In this document: piece by piece, positions 1 to 8,195 of the stretch
Numbering within the stretch: position 1 is the first letter of the stretch
How the letters are laid out: the number at the start of each line of letters is the position of its first letter
NCBI GenBank assembly: GCA_028280065.1
Contig: JANQMN010000053.1
Span: forward strand, 100,609 to 164,608
Direction of reading: 5' to 3'
DNA from: Hahella sp.
GTDB taxonomy: Bacteria > Pseudomonadota > Gammaproteobacteria > Pseudomonadales > Oleiphilaceae
Length of the DNA: 64,000 nucleotides
Made by a program: the position numbers and the translations under genes
The notes under the pieces: model-generated
What the model was told of the DNA's origin: nothing
The model's database searches: none
The model's input: the letters and a program-made list of their open reading frames with translations, nothing else

Positions 1-1192
1 GTTCTATCCAATGCAGCACGGGAACCTCGGTACCGCTGGCCAAGTGCAGCTGGCAGCCGATGTTAGCAGTCACGATAAGATCCGGCGTATCTTGGGTAAG
101 AGCCTGCACTTTCCGGTCAAGAAGCGTTTGGCTCATGGTAGGTTGTAGAAGCGAGTAGGTTCCTGCGGAACCACAACAAAGATGTTTTTCTGCTACCCGC
201 GCCAAGTCGAAGCCTGCACGCTTCAGAAGCTTTTCCAATGACTCAACTTCTCCCATGGCGTGTTGCAAAGAACAGGGGCAGTGGACGGCCAGCTTTTTCG
301 AGGTATCCAGTGCTAAACCATGGAGGTTTTCAGCACCGATAACGCAACTTAGATCCTTTATCAAGTGAGAAATTCCGGCCGCTTTTTCGGCATAGTTAGG
401 ATCATCCCTGAAGATTCTGCCATAGTCCTGCAACATCGCCCCGCAACCGGATGCAGCAACAACAATGGCTTCCACGCCTTGCTCAACCAACGGCCACCAG
501 GCATCAATATTGCGCCGCATCCAATATTTACCATCGCCATGGTCCGCCAGGTGATAGCCGACCGCGCCGCAACAACCCACTTCTCTTATTTCAAGGAGAG
601 TGATGCCCAGTCGATCCAACACCCGTCGTGCGGCGGCATTGGTATTTGGCGTTGCGGCAGCTTGAACGCAACCCTGTAGCAACAACATGCGCCGCGAATG
701 TTGTTTGACGGGCAGTACTCCAGGCTTTTGCCCGGCTGGTATTTTTCGCTGCAGCGCCGCCGGCATCAACGGCTGCAGCCACCTTGCCAACCGCACAAGC
801 CAGACCATCAACGTTCGCCTTGGCAGAACTTGTTTCAAGCACCAGCGGAAACATCGTTCTCGGAGCTTTCGCTTCGTCTTGGTGGCGATGACGCCTCTGC
901 CGATATCCAGCAACCGACCGTATTCAACACCGGAAGGGCAAGTAGCTTCACAAGCGCGACAGGTCAAGCACCGGTCGAGATGAAGCTCTGTCCTAGCTGT
1001 CGCCTGGTCGGTTTCCAGTATTTGCTTGATCAGGTAAATGCGCCCACGCGGTCCATCGCGCTCGTCACTTAATTCTTGGTAGGTAGGACAGGTGGCGTTG
1101 CAAAAACCACAATGCACGCAAGAACGCAGAATCGTTTCGGCTTCCGCGCCTAACGTCGTATTTTGATAACGGGGATGCAGATCGGTTTTCAT
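1..1192 (-). CDS. glcF: Glycolate oxidase iron-sulfur subunit GlcF (3' end cut by window)
   Basis: Translating the minus strand from the ATG at 1192 gives an uninterrupted frame to the window edge, 397 codons of a family usually near 405 residues, so only about ten residues are missing. Near the N-terminus are two ferredoxin-type clusters, CVHCGFCNATCP and CLTCRACEATCP, which bind 4Fe-4S centres. Further on are two CCG-type motifs, CCGAVGYHL and CCGSAGTYSL, typical of heterodisulfide-reductase-like iron-sulfur subunits. GlcF passes electrons from the GlcD/GlcE flavoproteins to the membrane quinone pool during oxidation of glycolate to glyoxylate. The start lies 3 bases after the glcE stop, so translation is probably coupled. 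The identification is secure. Confidence 0.93.
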   Translation of the reverse strand, partial: MKTDLHPRYQNTTLGAEAETILRSCVHCGFCNATCPTYQELSDERDGPRGRIYLIKQILETDQATARTELHLDRCLTCRACEATCPSGVEYGRLLDIGRGVIATKTKRKLRERCFRWCLKQVLPRRTLMVWLVRLARWLQPLMPAALQRKIPAGQKPGVLPVKQHSRRMLLLQGCVQAAATPNTNAAARRVLDRLGITLLEIREVGCCGAVGYHLADHGDGKYWMRRNIDAWWPLVEQGVEAIVVAASGCGAMLQDYGRIFRDDPNYAEKAAGISHLIKDLSCVIGAENLHGLALDTSKKLAVHCPCSLQHAMGEVESLEKLLKRAGFDLARVAEKHLCCGSAGTYSLLQPTMSQTLLDRKVQALTQDTPDLIVTANIGCQLHLASGTEVPVLHWIE

Positions 1193-1195
1193 AAA

Positions 1196-2266
1196 CTATA
1201 AATCCGCATACAGGCGGCCAGGATTGAACAATTGCAGGGGGTCAACCGCATGCTTTAACCGCTGGTGCAACCGCATCAGCCCCGGCGGCAAAGGTTGAAA
1301 CACTTCGCCCTGCCGGTCACCGCCCCGATAACAACTGACCTGCCCGTTTCCAGCCTCGGTAAACTGCCGCATCGGTTCCATTGAGGCGGCTTCGCGAGTC
1401 CAACGTAATCCGCCGCCCCAATCGATCAGTACCGGGGTCTTATCGAAGTCCGCGCAGCTGCTTTTCACTGAATAACGCCACAATGGCTGCGGACCGGAAA
1501 AAAATGGATGGGTGAATTCGCGAACTGACATCCAAAACTCAGTGGCTTCCTTATCCATCAACCGTTCACCGCCAATTCTCTTTGCAGCGGACTGTACTGC
1601 GGCTTCGGCGCCGGAAAATCGGATATACAGAATCCCATCTATCCACAGCAGACCGGAAAGAGGGACTGGTTTGTTTTGCAGCTTGGTCATCAGATCGAGG
1701 GCGCTAACCTGATCTCTTGCCAGGCAAACAGTCTGTTCGGCAGCGGGTTTAGGCGCTACTTTCAAGCTAATCTCCGTGACAATACCCAGTGTCCCGAATG
1801 CGCCGGCCTGAAACCTGGAAAGATCGTAACCGGCAACATTTTTCATAACGACACCGCCAAATCGTAGGTGTTCCCCTAAACCGTTAATTAGCCGCACACC
1901 CAGCACCGCATCTCGAATGGAACCGCGCCAGGGGCGGGCCGGGCCGGATAAGTTTGTGGCGAGCGTACCTCCCAGCGTTGCCTGGCCTTGGAACTCCGGC
2001 GGTTCGAATCCAAGCACCTGATTCTCCTCTGCGAGCAGGTTTTGCAACTCGGATACGGTGGTCCCGGCGCGGGCTGTCACGACCAGTTCCGACGGCGAAT
2101 AATCCACAATTCCTTTATGTGCGTTGACCATGAGCGGTTCGCCAGCGGGCACACGGCCAAGAAATTCCTTACTATTGCCGCCAATGAGTTGCAAAGGTGT
2201 CTTACTTTCAGCAGCGGAACCTACCCGTTCCTGCAGATCCAGACTGATGTCCTTACTTATCGGCAT
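1196..2266 (-). CDS. glcE: Glycolate oxidase FAD-binding subunit GlcE
   Basis: This 356-residue protein has the FAD-binding PCMH fold of the FAD_binding_4 family but is shorter than GlcD, as expected for GlcE (about 350 residues). The segment ATLGGTLATNLSGPARPWRG followed by IRDAVLGVRLINGLGEHLRFGG is the flavin-contacting region, and MKNVAGYDLSRFQAGAFGTLG is the second conserved block. It works with GlcD and GlcF in the glycolate dehydrogenase complex. The gene start overlaps the end of glcD by 14 bases and its stop is 3 bases from glcF, so the three form one translationally coupled operon. Confidence 0.93.
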   Translation of the reverse strand: MPISKDISLDLQERVGSAAESKTPLQLIGGNSKEFLGRVPAGEPLMVNAHKGIVDYSPSELVVTARAGTTVSELQNLLAEENQVLGFEPPEFQGQATLGGTLATNLSGPARPWRGSIRDAVLGVRLINGLGEHLRFGGVVMKNVAGYDLSRFQAGAFGTLGIVTEISLKVAPKPAAEQTVCLARDQVSALDLMTKLQNKPVPLSGLLWIDGILYIRFSGAEAAVQSAAKRIGGERLMDKEATEFWMSVREFTHPFFSGPQPLWRYSVKSSCADFDKTPVLIDWGGGLRWTREAASMEPMRQFTEAGNGQVSCYRGGDRQGEVFQPLPPGLMRLHQRLKHAVDPLQLFNPGRLYADL

Positions 2267-3701
2267 GTCGGCCTACCGATGCCTGTGACAATGAACGATA
2301 TTCCTGACAGTGTTTTAGTTGCGGGATGCCTTTTCCCGGATTGAGAATCCGCTGCGGATCGCAAGCTAGTTTTACCCGCTGAAACTGTTCCAGAGATGCG
2401 GGATCGAATTGATACGGCATCTGCAGCAGCTTTTCTACGCCGACTCCATGCTCTCCGGTAATACAGCCTCCCGCATCCACGCAAAGTTCGAGTATTTTGC
2501 CGCCGAATTCTTCAGTCTTTTCCAATTCTCCCGCAACATTGGCGTCAAACAATATCAGCGGGTGCAGATTGCCGTCTCCGGCATGGAACACATTGGCGAC
2601 CCGCAGCTGATAGATATCCGACAGTGACTGGATCGTCGTCAATACTTTGGTGAGTTGGCTACGGGGAATGGTGCCATCCATGCAGTAATAGTCCGGTGAA
2701 ATTCTGCCAATGGCGGGAAAAGCGGCTTTTCTTCCCTTCCATAAACGTTGCCGCTCGTTTTCGTCCGCCGCCACCCGAATGCAGCCTGCCTTCTCCTTGT
2801 TGAAAACAGCGGACACGCGGGCAATATGTTCGTCAACTTCCTCGGCCATACCGTCAATCTCGCAAAGCAACATAGCCGCTGTATCGCGTGGATAGCCGGC
2901 GTGAACAAAATCTTCAGCCGCATTGATGGCCAGACGATCCATCATTTCCAATCCCGCCGGGATAATTCCCTCTGCAATGATTTGTTTCACTGCATCCCCC
3001 GCTTTCTCGACCCGGTCGAAGGTGGCCATGACGACTTTCGTCGTTTCCGGAACAGGCAGCAGCTTTACCGTTATTTCAGTCACGATCCCCAGTAAGCCTT
3101 CGGAACCAATGTAAAGCGACAACAGATCGAAACCACAGCTATCATAGCCTTGGTTGCCAATCCGGAGGATGTCGCCTTCCGCCGTCACCACTTCCAAGGC
3201 AAGTATGTTGTGGACCGTTAATCCATACTTAAGACAATGCACCCCGCCGGAGTTCTCCGCCACATTGCCGCCGATACTGCAGGCAATTTGCGACGAAGGG
3301 TCGGGAGCGTAATAGAGGCCATACTCTTGCGCGGCTTCGCTAATCGCAAGATTCCTGACTCCCGGCTGCACCCTAGCCTGGCGCGCATCGGCATCAATCG
3401 ACAGAATGCGGTTGAATTTGGCCAGGGAAACAACCACCCCCTCTCGATGGGGCATTGCCCCGGCACTTAAACCTGTTCCGGCGCCCCTTGGCACAATCGG
3501 TGTTTCGAGGCGGGAGCAAAGCCGGATAATTTTCTGCACTTGCTCCACTGAATCCGGGAGCACGACCATTAGCGGCATTTCCGTATATATCGACAGTCCA
3601 TCACATTCGTACGGACGCAGGGTTTCTTCATCCTGAATAATGCCGGCTTCAGGAAGTATTTTAAGCAGCTCCGTAAGTAATTGCAGTTTAAGATTTGCCA
3701 T
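2253..3701 (-). CDS. glcD: Glycolate oxidase catalytic flavoprotein GlcD
   Basis: The 482-residue product matches GlcD in length and motifs. The FAD pyrophosphate loop PRGAGTGLSAGA is near residue 72, CSIGGNVAENSGGVHCLKYG follows near 140, and the C-terminal NVFHAGDGNLHP and CITGEHGVG blocks carry the substrate- and flavin-proximal residues of the VAO/FAD-oxidase C family. It oxidises glycolate (or D-lactate-like 2-hydroxy acids) to the 2-keto acid. It is the first gene of glcDEF. The adjacent upstream antiporter gene is on the same strand and only 35 bases away, so co-transcription with it is possible. No glcC regulator is visible in the window. Confidence 0.94.
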   Translation of the reverse strand: MANLKLQLLTELLKILPEAGIIQDEETLRPYECDGLSIYTEMPLMVVLPDSVEQVQKIIRLCSRLETPIVPRGAGTGLSAGAMPHREGVVVSLAKFNRILSIDADARQARVQPGVRNLAISEAAQEYGLYYAPDPSSQIACSIGGNVAENSGGVHCLKYGLTVHNILALEVVTAEGDILRIGNQGYDSCGFDLLSLYIGSEGLLGIVTEITVKLLPVPETTKVVMATFDRVEKAGDAVKQIIAEGIIPAGLEMMDRLAINAAEDFVHAGYPRDTAAMLLCEIDGMAEEVDEHIARVSAVFNKEKAGCIRVAADENERQRLWKGRKAAFPAIGRISPDYYCMDGTIPRSQLTKVLTTIQSLSDIYQLRVANVFHAGDGNLHPLILFDANVAGELEKTEEFGGKILELCVDAGGCITGEHGVGVEKLLQMPYQFDPASLEQFQRVKLACDPQRILNPGKGIPQLKHCQEYRSLSQASVGRHADK

Positions 3702-3736
3702 ATAAATGATTGCAGATTGCAGTTCGTCGAGACTCT

Positions 3737-5335
3737 TTATTTATCCGGTGGCAAACTTATCTCATTGGCAAATCCAACGCCTGCCTCGCGATAAAAGTTA
3801 AACACATGGTTTGCACCTTCCTTTAACAGCAGTTTTTCTTCGTCGGTATACTTTGCCGTTGCGGCTATGCGTCCTTGAAAGTTGATCGCTTTCAATTGCC
3901 TTATAGCTTCCACAGATGCCCGATGACCGGGGAGCGCCAACATCACCAAGTCGAAGGTATAGTTTTTCTCCAGCTTCTCCCAAAAATCTTCATCGCTGGG
4001 ATCGCCTTGCAATACCCGCCTTCCTTCCTTTTGCTGATTTGTTACATTCACGGCATCGGCGTCAAAACCGATCACGGACTCGCCATAACGTTCCACCATC
4101 CGATCATAGGCGCCGCTACCCACTCTACCCATGCCAAACACAGCGATCCGGGTACCCGACGTTTCCAGAATCTGGTCACCCTCGATGCGTTTCGAGTCCT
4201 GAAAACGAATTAAAAAGTCGTGGAACCGATGATAAAGCTGATTATCCCTGGTATTGACCGCTGCAGATACTACAAAGGAGAGAGACACGAGCAGCGCCAT
4301 GGCCACCAGCCAATCAGACTCCAGCCACCCGTTAGATACGCCGATTGCAATTACGATCAGTCCGAACTCGCTATAGTTGCTCAAGTTCAGCGTGGCGATA
4401 AAGGAGGTTCTTGCCCGTAACCTGAAACGGGTCATAAGGACGTAGAACAGACCAGATTTTACCGAGAGCAAGCATAAGAATATCAGCGCGACCTCCAATG
4501 CCGGCAGTGAGAGACTGCCGGATAAGCCGATGGATAAGAAAAATCCGATAAGAAACAGATTTTTAAATCCAAACATGGCTTTCGCCAACTCGGATGATTT
4601 GGGATGCGCGGAAATGAGTACCCCCATGATTAATGCCCCAAGATCTCCTTTTACTCCGACCAGTTCGAACAATTCGGCGCCGCCAAGGGCAAAGACCAGT
4701 CCCAAGAGAATCAGCAGCTCGCCATGGCCGGAACGCACCAGTAACTGCCACAAGACCGGCCGCAAGGGAATTAATAGCAGCAAACCCAATGCGGCTACTG
4801 AAGGTATTTTGCCGCTTGAGGCCGCCAGAAAACCGACCGCCAAAAGATCCTGCATAATCAGGATACCGATGGCTACGCGGCCGTATAACGATTTCATGCC
4901 GCCCTTGTCTTCCAAAACCTTAACGACAAACACCGTAGACGAAAAGCTCATGGCGAATGCAATCAACAACGCCGTCTTCCAGTCCAAACTTTCAAAAAGC
5001 GGAAATTTTAGTGCAACGAATACAAGTGTCACTGCACCGAAAATGGTTAATACGGCACTGACATGAAGCGCGGTCACAGCCCAGATTTGCGGTCGAAACA
5101 GACTTTTTAAATCAAGTTTCAAGCCTACGGAAAACAACAGCAGGGTTATACCGAGGTCTGCAAGCTTGTTAAGGGTATCCCCGGATGTGATACCAAAGGC
5201 GCCGAGAATAAAGCCCGTCGCCAGAAAGCCCACCAACGGCGGCAGTGAGAGAAACTTGGCAAATAGCCCTAAGCAAAATGCCAAAAGAATCCAGGTCACA
5301 TCTCCGAGCGCAATGGCGACTAATTCAAAATCCAT
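3737..5335 (-). CDS. CPA2-family cation:proton antiporter with RCK (TrkA-N) domain
   Basis: The 532-residue protein begins with about 12 hydrophobic helices (residues 5-385), including GFLATGFILGAFGI and LLLFSVGLKLDLKSL, characteristic of Kef-type antiporters. The C-terminal part (about 390-520) starts with RIAVFGMGRVGSGAYDRM, a Rossmann GxGxxG nucleotide-binding loop of a TrkA-N/RCK domain, which gates K+ or Na+ flux in response to NAD(H) or other ligands. The organisation resembles KefB/KefC and YbaL. Glutathione regulation cannot be claimed from sequence. It is an inner-membrane protein, divergently transcribed from mqo across a 218-base gap. Confidence 0.85.
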   Translation of the reverse strand: MDFELVAIALGDVTWILLAFCLGLFAKFLSLPPLVGFLATGFILGAFGITSGDTLNKLADLGITLLLFSVGLKLDLKSLFRPQIWAVTALHVSAVLTIFGAVTLVFVALKFPLFESLDWKTALLIAFAMSFSSTVFVVKVLEDKGGMKSLYGRVAIGILIMQDLLAVGFLAASSGKIPSVAALGLLLLIPLRPVLWQLLVRSGHGELLILLGLVFALGGAELFELVGVKGDLGALIMGVLISAHPKSSELAKAMFGFKNLFLIGFFLSIGLSGSLSLPALEVALIFLCLLSVKSGLFYVLMTRFRLRARTSFIATLNLSNYSEFGLIVIAIGVSNGWLESDWLVAMALLVSLSFVVSAAVNTRDNQLYHRFHDFLIRFQDSKRIEGDQILETSGTRIAVFGMGRVGSGAYDRMVERYGESVIGFDADAVNVTNQQKEGRRVLQGDPSDEDFWEKLEKNYTFDLVMLALPGHRASVEAIRQLKAINFQGRIAATAKYTDEEKLLLKEGANHVFNFYREAGVGFANEISLPPDK

Positions 5336-5553
5336 AAGCTAATCAATAAAATAAGGAATGTATAAGATACTTTAGAGTTCAGTGTCCAAAATAACCAGCA
5401 AGATCGATACCCGGGATTGATATTCGGCCATTTTTCGAAGCAAGATTGCAATCTTAAACGGAACAGACTCCCGTAAATAGGAAGAATATGCGGTATTATG
5501 CTTCCGCGCGTTTTAAGATACGATTTTAGACTTGTCGACTAAGAGAGGAAATA

Positions 5554-7035
5554 ATGGACGTTGTAGTCATCGGTGCCGGAATCATGGGGATTACCTTTGC
5601 AAAGATAGCGAAACAGCTTGCCCCGGACCTGAATATCACGATTATTGAACGGTTGAAGCATGCTGCCGGCAGCAATTCGAGCGTCTTCAACAATGCCGGC
5701 ACAGGGCACGAAGCCAATTGCGAGTTAAACTACACGCCGGTTGACGAAGAAGTCATTGCCGTTGAGAAAGCCCTCACGATTCATGCGCAGTTTAACGTCG
5801 CCAAACAATATTGGGCGTATTTGGTTAAATCAGGGGTTGTAAAGGATCCGGCGAGCATTATTCATCCCACAAAACACTGCACACTGGTATCAGAAGAAAG
5901 TGTCGGCCTGCTGCAGATGCGTTACAAACAGATGTCTGCGCATCATTTTTTTGAAACCATGCAAATATCGGAAGATTTCGACGAAATAAAGAGCTGGATT
6001 CCCCTCACCATGGAGAGCCGCCCGCGTACACAAAAAATGGCGGCGACCATGATCAAACACGGTACCGATGTCAATTTTGAGACGATTACCAAGCAAACTG
6101 CCGACCACCTGATCAAACAGGAAGGTATCAACATCGAGTACGGCACCCATGTCTATCGTGTCCACAAAAGCCCTTCCGGCAGTTGGCTGATCGAGTGTAC
6201 TCAAGGTCCCGATCGAGTCCAGTTCAGGGCCGACAAGCTTTTTGTCGGCGCCGGCGGAGGCGCATTCCCGATTCTCAAGCGCAGCCACATTCCAAGTCGA
6301 ACGCGGTTCGCGGGATTCCCTGTCGGCGGAAGATTTTTATTCACCGAGATCGATGAGGAAATGGCCAAGCATTATGATGCCAAAACCTATGGAAAGGCTG
6401 CCGTAGGCGCACCTCCAATGTCCGTTCCCCACTTGGACCTGCGTGCCAATAACGGCAGGCATTATCTGTTATTCGGCCCCTTTGCGACCTTCCTGCCCGC
6501 TTTGGAAAAAGGCCGCAGCATCATGGAATATATTCGCGCGACCTATTTCCACGACATTCCCAACCTGTTAAATGTCGCCAGAGAGCATTTCCCCCTGGTC
6601 AGCTATTTGTTCAAGGAAACGTTTAAGGGAAAAACGGCGATGTTGAAAACCCTGGAGGATTTCGCCCCGGGCTTAAGTAAACGCTTCGAATGGCGGGTTA
6701 TTCAAGCCGGCCAGCGAGTACAAATTATCAAAGACGGCGACTTGCAAATGGGTACCGAAATCGTCGTATCCGACGACAAGTCCTATGCCACACTCCTCGG
6801 CGCATCGCCAGGCGCATCTGTATCCCCTGAAGTCATGCTAAGAGCGGTACGGGAACTGATGCCGAAGATCTTCAAAACCTCCGAAGCCAAAGCTGCTCTG
6901 GAAGAAATGTTTCCTGTCTCCGATCTGGACAAGCTGATAGAAGATGCGGAAACCTATCGAAAAATCCGGGATGACGTGAATGCGACGTTGAAGATTGAGG
7001 CTCCACCCCAAAGGCAATTAGAAGAGAGCGCTTAA
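5554..7035 (+). CDS. mqo: Malate:quinone oxidoreductase
   Basis: The 493-residue protein opens with the dinucleotide-binding motif VVIGAGIMGITFAKIA and continues with NNAGTGHEANCELNYTP, a signature of Mqo. It is a membrane-associated FAD enzyme that oxidises L-malate to oxaloacetate and donates electrons to quinone, bypassing or supplementing NAD-malate dehydrogenase in the TCA cycle. Its length is normal for the family. The ATG at 5554 follows a purine-rich ribosome-binding site (AGAGAGGA). Other FAD-dependent oxidoreductases of the DAO superfamily are the alternative, but the N-terminal signature makes Mqo likely. Confidence 0.9.
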   Translation: MDVVVIGAGIMGITFAKIAKQLAPDLNITIIERLKHAAGSNSSVFNNAGTGHEANCELNYTPVDEEVIAVEKALTIHAQFNVAKQYWAYLVKSGVVKDPASIIHPTKHCTLVSEESVGLLQMRYKQMSAHHFFETMQISEDFDEIKSWIPLTMESRPRTQKMAATMIKHGTDVNFETITKQTADHLIKQEGINIEYGTHVYRVHKSPSGSWLIECTQGPDRVQFRADKLFVGAGGGAFPILKRSHIPSRTRFAGFPVGGRFLFTEIDEEMAKHYDAKTYGKAAVGAPPMSVPHLDLRANNGRHYLLFGPFATFLPALEKGRSIMEYIRATYFHDIPNLLNVAREHFPLVSYLFKETFKGKTAMLKTLEDFAPGLSKRFEWRVIQAGQRVQIIKDGDLQMGTEIVVSDDKSYATLLGASPGASVSPEVMLRAVRELMPKIFKTSEAKAALEEMFPVSDLDKLIEDAETYRKIRDDVNATLKIEAPPQRQLEESA

Positions 7036-7264
7036 ATTTTTGGGTCTCGGCTTCGGCTGCTAACGACTTCCCTGGCAAGATTCGGCCGCGCAGGAGACCC
7101 GTTCCTGCCCGGCGCTTCTATGCAACTACGCTGAACAGCACTGCTATAAAATAAGCACCGTTGAGCTAGATTAGAATATTTCTGAATTGACTGCCTTCGG
7201 TGCTTTGCTAGAATGCTCCACTCATTGCCATGGACAGTGGCGTAATTCAATCAAGGAGTGATCT

Positions 7265-8113
7265 ATGTTTACATTTTTACTCGCAACCGTATTGGTTGTC
7301 TCTCTTGTTCTTTCTCCCCTCAATCATGCTGAAACGCTAAAAAAGCCGAAACTGGCTTTAGCCCAAAACTATCAACCCCATCATGCGATCACAGAATATT
7401 TAGTCAGTGAAAAGCTGGATGGTGTACGAGCCTACTGGGATGGAACCCGTTTCCTGACCCGATCCGGCAATCTAATCAATCCGCCGAACTGGTTTATCAG
7501 AGATTTACCGAATCTCCCTTTGGATGGCGAACTGTGGATTGCCAGAGGCCACTTTTCCGGGGTCTCGGGTATCATTCGCCGAGACAAGCCTGTAGACGAA
7601 GACTGGCTCAACATTAAATATATGGTCTTTGATTTGCCCGGTTATCCCGGCGGATTCGAACAACGCTACAAAGCGCTTCAGGACTTAATACAGCCGCTTA
7701 CATTGGATTGGCTGCAAGTAGTGCAGCAATACCCCATCAATGGAAAGTCTGATCTGGATGAACATCTAAAAAGGACAGTCGCCCAGGGCGGAGAAGGATT
7801 GATGCTACAAAAGGCAAATGCCGTCTATCAGCCCGGCCGGCACGATAATCTGCTAAAAATGAAGCCGGCTTTTGATGATGAAGCCAAAGTACTCGCACAT
7901 ATTCCCGGCAAAGGCAAATACACCAATATGCTGGGAGCGCTCTTAGTGGAACTGAAAGATGGTCGCCAAATGAAAATTGGCACCGGCTTTACCGATGCAG
8001 AGCGCCGCAAACCGCCTCAGGCAGGGGAATGGATAACCTTTGAATATTCTGGTCTTACAAGCACTGGGCTGCCACGATTTGCCAGGTTTGTTCGGGTTTA
8101 TGAGGAGATGTGA
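7265..8113 (+). CDS. Exported minimal ATP-dependent DNA ligase (Lig E type)
   Basis: After a hydrophobic N-terminal signal (about residues 1-22, ending NHAETL) comes the nucleotidyltransferase motif I EKLDGVRAYWDG with the adenylated lysine at about residue 50. Later motifs include DGELW, GGEGLMLQ and LLKMKPAFDDEAKV (motif V), then an OB-fold (LVELKDGRQMKIGTGF). At 282 residues it has only the catalytic core and OB domain. This is the architecture of Lig E enzymes, which join nicked DNA outside the cytoplasm and have been discussed in connection with DNA uptake or extracellular DNA in gammaproteobacteria. The export prediction is an inference from the leader. It stands alone, convergent with parE. 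Confidence 0.88.
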   Translation: MFTFLLATVLVVSLVLSPLNHAETLKKPKLALAQNYQPHHAITEYLVSEKLDGVRAYWDGTRFLTRSGNLINPPNWFIRDLPNLPLDGELWIARGHFSGVSGIIRRDKPVDEDWLNIKYMVFDLPGYPGGFEQRYKALQDLIQPLTLDWLQVVQQYPINGKSDLDEHLKRTVAQGGEGLMLQKANAVYQPGRHDNLLKMKPAFDDEAKVLAHIPGKGKYTNMLGALLVELKDGRQMKIGTGFTDAERRKPPQAGEWITFEYSGLTSTGLPRFARFVRVYEEM

Positions 8114-8156
8114 CATTCAGGTAACGCTATCAATAGTCGCAGAGTTGCTTACTTCG

Positions 8157-8183
8157 TTTTCCAGCTCCCGTTGAGCTGGAAAA
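8157..8183. terminator. Bidirectional intrinsic terminator between the DNA ligase gene and parE
   Basis: A perfect 11-bp stem TTTTCCAGCTC / GAGCTGGAAAA with a 5-base loop lies between two convergent genes. The outer bases give A- and T-runs on both sides, so it can serve either strand. Confidence 0.8.
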
Positions 8184-8195
8184 CATTCATTAATA

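Noticed and set aside
7036..7264. tRNA or small RNA genes in the mqo to ligase gap and other intergenic gaps
   Set aside because: No cloverleaf-like sequence with conserved T-loop (GGTTCGAATCC type) was seen in any gap of the window.
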